A DNA stretch of 64,000 bases from Gemmatimonadaceae bacterium (GTDB taxonomy: Bacteria; Gemmatimonadota; Gemmatimonadetes; Gemmatimonadales; Gemmatimonadaceae). This document shows positions 16,902-25,018 of this stretch, one piece after another. The notes below the pieces were generated by a model. That model was not told where the DNA came from. It ran no database searches and saw only the letters and a program-made list of their open reading frames with translations. Location: positions 1 to 64,000 of the forward strand of contig DASUHB010000029.1 of assembly GCA_036273715.1 (NCBI GenBank), read 5' to 3'. Numbering within the stretch: the stretch's first letter is position 1; every line of letters begins with the position of its first letter. A program made the position numbers and the translations under genes.

Positions 16902-18310
16902 CGTCGGCAGTGGCCGGTGCGCCGGCGGCGGCGCCGAGCTCGGTCGGACGCAGGGTCGTCCGTGCGATCGTGCGCAGTGTTCGGGCCGCGGTCGCCATCG
17001 TGCCGACGCGTCGATTGGTGGTCGTGACGGCACTGCTGTCGCTCGTGTGGCTCCTGTCGGGCACGCCGAAGGGGACCGCGGTGTCGATCTTCGTGACCGG
17101 GCTGCTCGTCGCCGCGGTGGCGCTCGACGTGCTGACGTTGCCGGCGCGATGGCAACTGGAAGTCGAACGGGCGATCCCGGAGCGCATCGGGTTAGGCGAC
17201 GCGGCGGGGGGGCGATACGTGGTCCGCGTGGCTGCAGGTCGTGCGCTGCACGTCTCGCTCTACGACGACCTGCCGCGCGGCGTCCGCTCGGATGACGCGC
17301 GCTTCGGCGTTCGCGTCGTGCGGCCCGACGCGCCGTGCACGCTTCCAATCGAGCTGGAGGGCGCCGAGCGCGGCACCTGGGCGTTGGGCCGCGTCGTGGT
17401 ACGCGCCGATGGATGGTTAGGCCTCGTACGCCGCACGTATCGCTGGGAGATGCCGGACCAGGTGGTGGTCGTGCCGTCGATGGCGGGCGTCAGTCACTAC
17501 CGGCTGCTGTCTCTGCACCACCGTCTGCGCGATCTTGGCATGCGTAACATCCGCAGGCGCGGCGACGGCTCAACACTATCCGGCCTGCGCGAGTATGTGG
17601 TGGGCGACGAACCGCGCCGCATCGACTGGAAGGCGACGGCGCGACGGGGCGTCCTCATCTCGCGCGAGTACACCGTGGAACAAGGGCAGACGGTGATGCT
17701 CGCCATCGATTGCGGCCGCATGATGACGCAACTCGAGGGAGACGTTCCGCGTTTCGAGTATGCGCTGTCCTCGGCGATGCTGTTGGCGGACGTCGCCACC
17801 CAATCGAAGGATCAGGTGGGCGCGCTGGTGTTCGACGACGAAATCCGCGCATGGGCGCCCGCGACACGCGGCACCGCGGCGCTCGAACGCGTGCACCAGG
17901 CGATCATGCCGACCGCGGCGAGCATGGCCGAGCCGGACTACGCCGCGGCGTTTCGTGTGTTAGGCGAGCGACAGCGCAAACGATCGCTCGTGGTGCTGTT
18001 CACGGACGTCATCGACCCGCGGTCATCGCAGGCGTTGATCGCGCTCACCTCGCGGAGCGCGTCGCGTCATCTGTTGGTCGTCGTGGCGCTGCGCAACGAC
18101 CGGCTGATCGCCGCCGCACGACCGGAGCGGGGCGCCTCGACATCCGGCCTGTTCGAGGCAGCGGCAGCCGAGGAGCTCGTGACGGCTCGCGAGACCGCGC
18201 TCGCGCGGATGCGCCACGCGGGTGTGTCGGTGTTGGACGTGTCGCCGCGCGCGATGACGGCGGCCGTGATCAATCGCTACCTCGAGCTCAAGGCGCGCGC
18301 GTCGCTGTAG
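16898..18310 (+). CDS. DUF58 (VWA-like) domain protein
   Basis: A 470-residue protein with two N-terminal helices (about 40-57 and 63-82) and a C-terminal cytosolic VWA-like region. The DUF58 signature is SGLREYVVGDEPRRIDWKATAR (about 228-249), followed by a MIDAS-like AIDCGRMM strand. It is the partner of MoxR in this gene order. The final 34 bases overlap the convergent RDD/SpoIIM gene, so the two transcripts are antisense at their 3' ends. Confidence 0.9.
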   Translation: MTSAVAGAPAAAPSSVGRRVVRAIVRSVRAAVAIVPTRRLVVVTALLSLVWLLSGTPKGTAVSIFVTGLLVAAVALDVLTLPARWQLEVERAIPERIGLGDAAGGRYVVRVAAGRALHVSLYDDLPRGVRSDDARFGVRVVRPDAPCTLPIELEGAERGTWALGRVVVRADGWLGLVRRTYRWEMPDQVVVVPSMAGVSHYRLLSLHHRLRDLGMRNIRRRGDGSTLSGLREYVVGDEPRRIDWKATARRGVLISREYTVEQGQTVMLAIDCGRMMTQLEGDVPRFEYALSSAMLLADVATQSKDQVGALVFDDEIRAWAPATRGTAALERVHQAIMPTAASMAEPDYAAAFRVLGERQRKRSLVVLFTDVIDPRSSQALIALTSRSASRHLLVVVALRNDRLIAAARPERGASTSGLFEAAAAEELVTARETALARMRHAGVSVLDVSPRAMTAAVINRYLELKARASL

Positions 18311-20154
18311 GCGAACTGCTCCTCGTCGGCGGGATCCATACCGCGTCCTCCGATCAAGCAGTAGAGGAGCAGGACAACGGCGCAGGCCGACGCGATAGCG
18401 ATCTTGACCGTGAGCGAAATGTCGGTGCGCGGCGAGATCAGCCCCTCGATCGTTCCAGCGACGAGGAGCAGCATCGTCGATACCGTGATCAGGCGAATGG
18501 CGCGTCTTCCGTAGATGACTAACGCTTCGCCGCGCGTGTTTCTCCCCGGCACGAGGAGGGCACGGGCGATGAGCAGTCCGCCGGCACCAGCAATGCAGAT
18601 CGCACTGAGCTCGAACACGCTGTGGGACAGAACGAACTCGCCGATTTGGACGAGAATGCCCTTGGATTGGTACAGACCGAGTGCAGCGCCGATCGATACG
18701 CCGTTCGTGACGAGCATGAGAAGCGTGCCGAGTCCGAACGTGATGCCGAAGATGAAGACGGTGTACGTGACTTGAATGTTGTTCGAGATGATCTGCGAAG
18801 CCTCCAGCGGGCGCATGAAGGACTTGATCTCGACGTACGTTCGGTCGCCTTTTTTCGCGCGCGCGACGCCCTCGTTCGCGCGATCGATCATGCCGGGCGG
18901 CAGCAGCGATTCGGACAGGAGCGGATCGTTGACGACTGCCTGATACGTGATCGCCATGGGACCGAACAGTGCCAGCGCCGCGATGGCGATGTATCCCCAG
19001 GAGCGGCGCACCTCACACGGAACGTTGACCGTGACGAACCGCACCGCGGCACGCGCGGTGATCGCACGCTGCCGATACAACAGATTGTGTCCACCGGCCA
19101 CCAAGCGGCTGAGATAGAACACCGCATCGGATGGTGCGCCCTTCGAGGCAGTCGTGAGACGCGCGAGGTCGGTGGCGATCTCCCGGTACTGGGCAACGAA
19201 ATCGCTGACCTCCGCTTCCGACATGTGCCGGAGGCCGCGTCGTTGGGCATCGCGCAGCCTCGTCGCGAAACCGCTCCAGCGGACGGACGAGCGCGCGACG
19301 AGCGCGTGCCGTTCGCGTGCGGCGCCCTTCGCTCCTCGCGGAGCGAGTCCCCGCGCGCGCGCATCGCGCTCGCTGGCATATAGCCTCCGCAGCCGATCGA
19401 GCACCGGCGCGGTTTCGTGCGGCAGGTGGGGCGCGAGTGAGAGCGCCAAGTTCTCCGCCAGAACGTGCAGGCGCTCCGGCGCGAGCGACGCGGAGCGCGA
19501 CAGAAATCGCTCGAGCACATCGTATTCGCCGGCGCTGAGCGCCGCCATCACCGGCACACTCGTGCTCGACTCGACGGTTACGTCCGGCACGACGGGCGCC
19601 CGCTCGATGCGCTCCTGCACGACGAACGTGCCGGCCATCATGTCGCCTAACCGCTTGCCCGACCGGTTGAAGACGGCCGCGATGACGCCAACTCCGTAGA
19701 GAAACCCGGGCTGTCCGTCGATGATGCGGGCAATGTTGCGCACGGCCGATGCACCGAACGACACCGAGTAGCCACCGTCCTGCACGACGCGGATGTGCAG
19801 CAGCCGCTTGCCCGGCGTCTGTCCGTCCCAGAGCGCTTCGAACAGGACGTAGTAGCCCCACTCCAGGCTGAACATGATCAGGAAGGCGATGGCCAGCACC
19901 CACGTGCTCGATTCCTCGGGCGTCGGGTGCGGTCCTGTTGGCCTGAGCTTGGCGAGCAACGACATCGAGAGGAAAAACGAGATGATGAGCGCGGAGATCG
20001 CAAGAAAGTCGATGATCGCCGCTGCCGCGCGCGCGCCGACACCGGCGAGCGTATACGACAGGACCACCTGCTCGGGCGTCTCGATGTCGACCTGTTGGGC
20101 GACGATGGGGGCGCGCACGGGGCCCTTCGTGGAACCCGATTCCGAGGATGTCAT
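18277..20154 (-). CDS. RDD domain fused to SpoIIM-type (DUF95) membrane domain
   Basis: A 625-residue membrane protein with two modules usually encoded separately. Residues about 20-190 form an RDD domain, with ARAAAAIIDFLAI, DGQTPGKRLLHIRVV and GKRLGDMMAGTFVV. Residues about 220-615 form a SpoIIM-like region, with a soluble helical part, then several helices including SNNIQVTYTVFIFGITFGLG and ELSAICIAGAGGLLIA. SpoIIM and RDD genes commonly accompany MoxR-DUF58 clusters, so the fusion belongs functionally to the convergent neighbours. ATG at 20154 is chosen from the RDD match. There is no good Shine-Dalgarno. Confidence 0.82.
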   Translation of the reverse strand: MTSSESGSTKGPVRAPIVAQQVDIETPEQVVLSYTLAGVGARAAAAIIDFLAISALIISFFLSMSLLAKLRPTGPHPTPEESSTWVLAIAFLIMFSLEWGYYVLFEALWDGQTPGKRLLHIRVVQDGGYSVSFGASAVRNIARIIDGQPGFLYGVGVIAAVFNRSGKRLGDMMAGTFVVQERIERAPVVPDVTVESSTSVPVMAALSAGEYDVLERFLSRSASLAPERLHVLAENLALSLAPHLPHETAPVLDRLRRLYASERDARARGLAPRGAKGAARERHALVARSSVRWSGFATRLRDAQRRGLRHMSEAEVSDFVAQYREIATDLARLTTASKGAPSDAVFYLSRLVAGGHNLLYRQRAITARAAVRFVTVNVPCEVRRSWGYIAIAALALFGPMAITYQAVVNDPLLSESLLPPGMIDRANEGVARAKKGDRTYVEIKSFMRPLEASQIISNNIQVTYTVFIFGITFGLGTLLMLVTNGVSIGAALGLYQSKGILVQIGEFVLSHSVFELSAICIAGAGGLLIARALLVPGRNTRGEALVIYGRRAIRLITVSTMLLLVAGTIEGLISPRTDISLTVKIAIASACAVVLLLYCLIGGRGMDPADEEQFAYSDARALSSR

Positions 20155-20191
20155 GGAGGTGCGGGTGGAACGAGCGGCGCGTGGCGACGCT

Positions 20192-22483
20192 TCAGCGCGC
20201 GTCGGCCGACGAATCGGTTGCGCAGCCCAGCGAGCCCGGAGCGGGCGCGCTGTCGCGCATGAGAAGATCGATCTGCGAGCCGCGGTCCGCAAGCGCGCTC
20301 TCGATCGAGCCGCCTAACATGCCGGTGGCAACTTCGGCGCGCGCGACTCCGTACGGCGCGACCATTGCCCAACGCCAGGCATTTTCGGCGGCCAATGCCG
20401 TGCCGCGCTCGCGCATGATGCCGGACGCGCGAGCCCGCGCAGCGAGCTCGACCAGGCGGCGCCGCGCCGCCGCGAGGCGCTGCCCGCGATCGCCGGTCGC
20501 GTTGCCGCAGGAACCGCCATCGACGATGGACATGACGGAGTCGCGCACGGCGCTCACCGGCGCCACGAGGTCAGCGAGCGATGCCGCAGCGCCGATACCC
20601 GTCGTGTCCAACGGCGCCTCGAGCACCCGGCGCACGAGATCGTACGGCGTGAGCACGCGGCCGGGGCCGTAGCGCGTGAGATACCAGTCACGCGTGGCGC
20701 GCGATGGCGGAGCGACGTCGTCGAGCACGCTCACGAGCGCCGAACCTGCTTCGCCGGTGACGTCGGGCGGCGTGACGGTGACGTATCCGGTGAACAGGTC
20801 ATCCTGCACCGACGAAAGATACCCGTTCATGCGTCCCTCGCGCGCGAGCGATACCGCGACGAACCAATCGACGCTGCGCGCGAACACTTCCGTTGGGCGC
20901 ATGCTCAGCACGTCACGATCGTCGGGATCGACAGCGCTCAAGGATGCGGTGGTCAACCCGCGCAACGATGCGGCGAGCTGGCCGCCGTGCGCATCGCGGA
21001 CCGCACGGTCGGTGGCATAGTCGCCGCGCACCGCATAGCGGCGTTCGGCAGCCTGCCAGTCAAGGTCGTGCGCGATTTCATGCGCAATGGTGCCGGCGCT
21101 CGTCGCCGATGGCAGATAGATGATTCGATGCACCGGATCATGCAGCGCGAGCGCGACGCCGCGCAGCGGGTTCTCTCCAAAGTGGATGCGGAGTCCCGTC
21201 AGGTCGAGCGACGGTAGCACGCGATCCAGGTCGGCCAGGGCCGAGCCGAGCATCGTGAGATAGTAGGGGCGCCACGCGCTCGGCACGCTGCTGTCGAAGG
21301 TGATGGCGGTGAGGCCGTACCGGTCCTCGAGCTGCGCGTCGGTCGGCGAGGGGTCGCCAGGGTACCAGGGGGTCTCTTGGGCGTACGCGCGGAGCGCCAC
21401 GGCCGCGGCAAGCGTCGTCCGAGCGACCGCGATGCCGGGGGCACGCTCCGACACCAGGGCCCGCTCCGCCGCAAAGCCTTCCTCGCCGCGCGACCGGTAC
21501 AGAAAGCGCATGCGCGCGCCGCGCTCACCGCCGTCATCGTCGGTCACATGCAGCAGGTCGTCGCGGTGCGTCCACATGGCGACGACCACCGGAGTCTCCG
21601 GCGGACGCGCGGTGCCGAGCGCCAACCGCTCCAGCGAACCGGCGGCGGTGCCTAACAGCGAGAGCCCGGAATCCGCCTTGGTCGGTTTGGTCGAGTCGCC
21701 CGATGCGTCGCGCAACTCGCTTTGCAACTCCGGCGTGAGCTGCATGGCTTCGAGAGCAACGTCGGGAGGCAACCGCTCCATGAGCGGCTGCTCGACGCGG
21801 AAACGGCGCTCACGTCGCCACGTTTGCAAGAGACGCAGGGGGTCGGCGTCATCTCGCCACGCGGCGCGCAGCAAGTCGCTCACGTCGCGCTTGGCCAACT
21901 CGCGATCGCGGACGAGCGCCGCGGCCTGCGCCGCGATGTGCGGCGCATCGGGACGCAACCGATGCTCGGCGGCGGCCAGCGTGTATGCCAGGCGCACCGC
22001 CAATTCTCCTGCTCGCGGGTCGTGCGCGTCGCGCACGGTACGATCAATGAGTGCGAACTGCGTGTTGCCGTCGGGCGCGGCAACGAGCGAGACGCTATCG
22101 GTGAGGGAATCGAGCGCGATCGGATTCACTTGGTCGGCATTGCCGTCGACCGTGCGGGCGAGAAGCGCCCAGGCAACCGAATCCCGGGTGGCAATGGACA
22201 GTCGTGGGTCGCCCAGCGCGTAATCGATCAACCGAAACGGGCCGCCGAGACCGAGTCGCTGGCGCTCGAGGTATCCCAGCGCCAGAACGCGCTCAGAATC
22301 GGCATCGGTGTTCATCACAGAAGGCGGATGTTGGACCAACCGCTCTGCGTACGCGCGACCCATGTGCAGTTGTCCGGCGATCTGCGGACCAACGGCGATG
22401 CGCTCACAGCCCTCAGCGGCGAGGATCAACGCGCCGAGTGCGACCAAGCAGCGTGCGCGATTGCGGTGGAGCGGCGGAATCAT
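20192..22483 (-). CDS. Large exported HExxH protein, possible metalloprotease (unknown)
   Basis: A 763-residue exported protein. It starts at ATG 22483 with a basic N-terminus, a hydrophobic stretch and a Cys at about 26 in LAAEGC, a poor lipobox, so lipid attachment is uncertain. Near residue 500 there is SAGTIAHEIAHDLDWQ, an HExxH zinc site with Asp three residues after the second His. The N-terminal half is Asp/Arg-rich and helical with no recognisable domain. I do not recognise the family. Peptidase activity is a guess from the motif alone. The 3' end lies 37 bases before the RDD/SpoIIM gene start, suggesting one operon. Confidence 0.72.
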   Translation of the reverse strand: MIPPLHRNRARCLVALGALILAAEGCERIAVGPQIAGQLHMGRAYAERLVQHPPSVMNTDADSERVLALGYLERQRLGLGGPFRLIDYALGDPRLSIATRDSVAWALLARTVDGNADQVNPIALDSLTDSVSLVAAPDGNTQFALIDRTVRDAHDPRAGELAVRLAYTLAAAEHRLRPDAPHIAAQAAALVRDRELAKRDVSDLLRAAWRDDADPLRLLQTWRRERRFRVEQPLMERLPPDVALEAMQLTPELQSELRDASGDSTKPTKADSGLSLLGTAAGSLERLALGTARPPETPVVVAMWTHRDDLLHVTDDDGGERGARMRFLYRSRGEEGFAAERALVSERAPGIAVARTTLAAAVALRAYAQETPWYPGDPSPTDAQLEDRYGLTAITFDSSVPSAWRPYYLTMLGSALADLDRVLPSLDLTGLRIHFGENPLRGVALALHDPVHRIIYLPSATSAGTIAHEIAHDLDWQAAERRYAVRGDYATDRAVRDAHGGQLAASLRGLTTASLSAVDPDDRDVLSMRPTEVFARSVDWFVAVSLAREGRMNGYLSSVQDDLFTGYVTVTPPDVTGEAGSALVSVLDDVAPPSRATRDWYLTRYGPGRVLTPYDLVRRVLEAPLDTTGIGAAASLADLVAPVSAVRDSVMSIVDGGSCGNATGDRGQRLAAARRRLVELAARARASGIMRERGTALAAENAWRWAMVAPYGVARAEVATGMLGGSIESALADRGSQIDLLMRDSAPAPGSLGCATDSSADAR

Positions 22484-22627
22484 TGTACTTGCGAATACCC
22501 ACGAAGAAACGTGGAGTTGCCGCGCGCCGAAGGCTCGAGGCTCTGGAGCCCATCTGGAGGGGAGACGAACTACCGGGACGGGCGTCATGCGACAGGAGGG
22601 ACGCGACCTGTCTTACATTACTACCGC

Positions 22628-23653
22628 GTGACGGATGAACAAGTGCGCTACCTCACGGTTGACCCTGACCGGCCGGACGCCGACATCGTGCGACGCGCCG
22701 GAGAGTTGTTGCGGCGCGGCGGGCTCGTCGCCTTCCCGACAGAGACCGTTTACGGCCTCGGCGCGAACGCGTTGGACGCGAACGCGGTTGCGCGAATTTT
22801 CGCCGCCAAGGGACGTCCGACGTACGATCCATTGATCGTTCATGTACTAAACGCTGGAGTTGCTCGCGCGGTTGCACGCGAGTGGCCGGATGCGGCGGAG
22901 CGTCTGGCGAGAGCATTCTGGCCGGGGCCGCTGACGCTCGTGGTGCCCAAGCGGCGAATGATTCCCGACATCGTCACTGCCGGACTGGATACGGTGGGGC
23001 TGCGCGTTCCTTCGCATCCGGTGGCGCGCGCCATTCTCGAAGCGGCCACGGTGCCGATCGCCGCGCCGAGCGCGAATCGGTTCAGCGAATTGTCACCGAC
23101 GCGGGCGGAACACGTGGACCGGGCGTTGGGCGATCGGGTCGATCTGATCGTGGATGGCGGCCCGACGACGGTGGGCATCGAGTCGACGGTGGTCGATGTT
23201 TCCGGTGACCGGCCGGTGATTCTGCGACCGGGGACCATTCCGTCGCCGGAGCTGGCCGCCGCGATCGGTGCGTTAGACATCGCGACGTTGGGCGGGCGGG
23301 ACGACAGCACGCAAGCGCGCCGGGCACCCGGGATGCTGGACCGGCACTACGCTCCGCGCGCCCGGCTGGAAGTGTTCTCGGTCGGGTCGCGGGCGGCGGC
23401 CTTGGCGGCGGCCTACGCAGCGCGCGGCTCGACCGTCGGGGCGCTGCTGTTGGCGCCGTTGGACGGCAGCGCGGCCCAGACGGTGCAAATGCCTAACGAT
23501 CCGGCGGCGTACGCGCGGGCGCTGTATCACGCGTTGCACACGCTCGATGCGGCGGGGTGCGATGTGATCCTCGTGGAAGCGCCACCGGAGGGCGCGGCGT
23601 GGGCCGGCGTCAGGGACCGGTTGTCGCGCGCCGCACGGCCGGCCGGCGCCTAA
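22628..23653 (+). CDS. L-threonylcarbamoyladenylate synthase (Sua5/TsaC)
   Basis: Makes the threonylcarbamoyl-AMP used for t6A at position 37 of ANN-decoding tRNAs. The 341-residue protein has the YrdC domain (about 12-200), with GGLVAFPTETVYGLGANAL, KGRPTYDPLIVHV, WPGPLT and APSANRFSELSPT, plus the C-terminal Sua5 domain after the linker APGMLDRHYAPRA. It is therefore Sua5-type rather than the short TsaC type. The start is the GTG at 22628. No Shine-Dalgarno is seen and an alternative GTG lies at 22643. The stop codon TAA is part of a GCCTAAC motif copy. Confidence 0.92.
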   Translation: MTDEQVRYLTVDPDRPDADIVRRAGELLRRGGLVAFPTETVYGLGANALDANAVARIFAAKGRPTYDPLIVHVLNAGVARAVAREWPDAAERLARAFWPGPLTLVVPKRRMIPDIVTAGLDTVGLRVPSHPVARAILEAATVPIAAPSANRFSELSPTRAEHVDRALGDRVDLIVDGGPTTVGIESTVVDVSGDRPVILRPGTIPSPELAAAIGALDIATLGGRDDSTQARRAPGMLDRHYAPRARLEVFSVGSRAAALAAAYAARGSTVGALLLAPLDGSAAQTVQMPNDPAAYARALYHALHTLDAAGCDVILVEAPPEGAAWAGVRDRLSRAARPAGA

Positions 23654-23659
23654 CGGAAT

Positions 23660-24661
23660 TCACGCGCTCCGCTGGGCGCCGAAGAAGCGGCGGATCATGC
23701 GCATCATGCCGAGCGGCGTCCGACCCCGCTCCAGCGCCGCGGCGAGTTGGCGACCCGTCTGCCACCGCTTGTCCAATTCCTTTTCGAGGCAGCACTCGAT
23801 GGCGCGCACGAGATCGCGAGGCGCGTGCGGGGCGAGGCCTGCCAACGGCGGCACCGGCGAAAAGAGGTGCTTGGCCGTGATCTCGGCGAACGATTCACCG
23901 GTGAACGGCAGGCGGCCGGCCAGCATCAGGTAGCCGAGGACTCCAAGCCCGTAGAGATCGCTGCGTCCATCGAGGTCGGCTTCGCCGACTGCCTGCTCGG
24001 GTGACATGAAGTGCGGCGTGCCGAACGCGCACCGGAGCTCGGACGGGCGCGGATCCCACGAGCGCCGACGCGCGACGCTGAAATCGGCGAGCAGCGCGCG
24101 TCCCGTTTCGCGATCGACGAGCACGTTCTCCGGCTTGAGATCGCGGTGCACCACGCCTTGGCTGTGCGCGTAGTCGAGCGCGCGCGCGAGCTGCAGGAGC
24201 ACGAGTCGCGTTTCTTCCGGGGAGATGCGGCCCAGGGCGCGTATGCGGTCGCCTAACGACTCACCGGGCACGTAGCGCATGGCCATGTACATGACGCGCG
24301 ACGTCTCACCGAACGCGTACAGCGGCACGATACCGGGGTGCTCGAGCTGCGCGGACAGGCGCGCCTCGGCGCGGAACCGCTCGCGCGCATCTTCGCGGGT
24401 CTTGAGGTCGTTGCGAAGCACCTTGAGCGCGACGTGCCGGTGCAGACTGACATCACGGGCGAGATACACGGCGCCCATTCCTCCGCGACCGAGCGGGCGA
24501 ACGACCTGGTACTGCCGTATGAGCTCGCGGGCCACGAGATCCCGTTCGACGTCCGGTGCTCCACGCTCGAGCGTCGGCGTCACCCGGGGTACGCGGGCAG
24601 CGGAGTCGAGAACTAGCGCTTCCATGCGGTGCTCGTGGTCGGAGGAGACGGATGTGCCCAA
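23660..24661 (-). CDS. Soluble eukaryotic-type Ser/Thr protein kinase
   Basis: A 333-residue protein consisting almost only of a Hanks-type kinase domain (about 50-310). It has the Gly loop LGRGGMGAVYLARD, Lys in VALKVL, HRDLKPENVLVD and the activation segment FGTPHFMSPEQA. The magnesium motif reads DFS (ADFSVARR) rather than DFG. There is no transmembrane helix or PASTA tail, so it is cytosolic, unlike PknB types. Start is placed at TTG 24661, which has GGAG eight bases upstream. ATG at 24625 is the alternative and would remove 12 residues. It is convergent with sua5, with six bases between stops. Confidence 0.88.
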   Translation of the reverse strand: MGTSVSSDHEHRMEALVLDSAARVPRVTPTLERGAPDVERDLVARELIRQYQVVRPLGRGGMGAVYLARDVSLHRHVALKVLRNDLKTREDARERFRAEARLSAQLEHPGIVPLYAFGETSRVMYMAMRYVPGESLGDRIRALGRISPEETRLVLLQLARALDYAHSQGVVHRDLKPENVLVDRETGRALLADFSVARRRSWDPRPSELRCAFGTPHFMSPEQAVGEADLDGRSDLYGLGVLGYLMLAGRLPFTGESFAEITAKHLFSPVPPLAGLAPHAPRDLVRAIECCLEKELDKRWQTGRQLAAALERGRTPLGMMRMIRRFFGAQRSA

Positions 24662-25018
24662 CTGTGGTTCTCCATAAGAAAGTACCGGGCCAATGCTATC
24701 CGTCGCGGAACTCGTTGTGCGTCAAAACGTTGCGTCGCCGTCGCCCGCCGTTTTCGTCCGGCAGTTGTCCGATCCTGGGACAGCACGTGCCGAGAATGGA
24801 ACGGCGTTTGGGCGACTGCACGACGTTCATGGAGTTGGATGGTCGAACTGTGCGTTTGGTTGCTTCGCGTCTCGCAACGGCGGTTGCACGTGACGCGAAG
24901 GTGACCGCGCGCTCAGATGATGACGGGTCACGAGACGCGCTCCTTGGGTCGTGCGCCGGCCGCTAGGTTTCGCGATGCGCGCTGCATGAGCAGTGCGCAT
25001 TCAACGGCGGAGATCGGC
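24662..25018. other. Divergent intergenic region, 357 bases, no gene seen
   Basis: This spacer separates the divergent kinase and M16 protease genes and must hold both promoters. I see no open frame with a plausible start and coding pattern, no hairpin followed by T residues, no RNA gene, and no GTTAGGC copy, although the motif averages one per 750 bases elsewhere. Near 24690-24780 the sequence is slightly richer in A and T. I could not pick a confident -35/-10 pair for either direction. Confidence 0.5.

Noticed and set aside
22591-22630. Leaderless promoter for sua5 (TTACATT just before the GTG)
   Set aside because: The -10-like TACATT is reasonable, but the sequence 17 bases upstream (GACAGG) is a poor -35, so I do not claim it.
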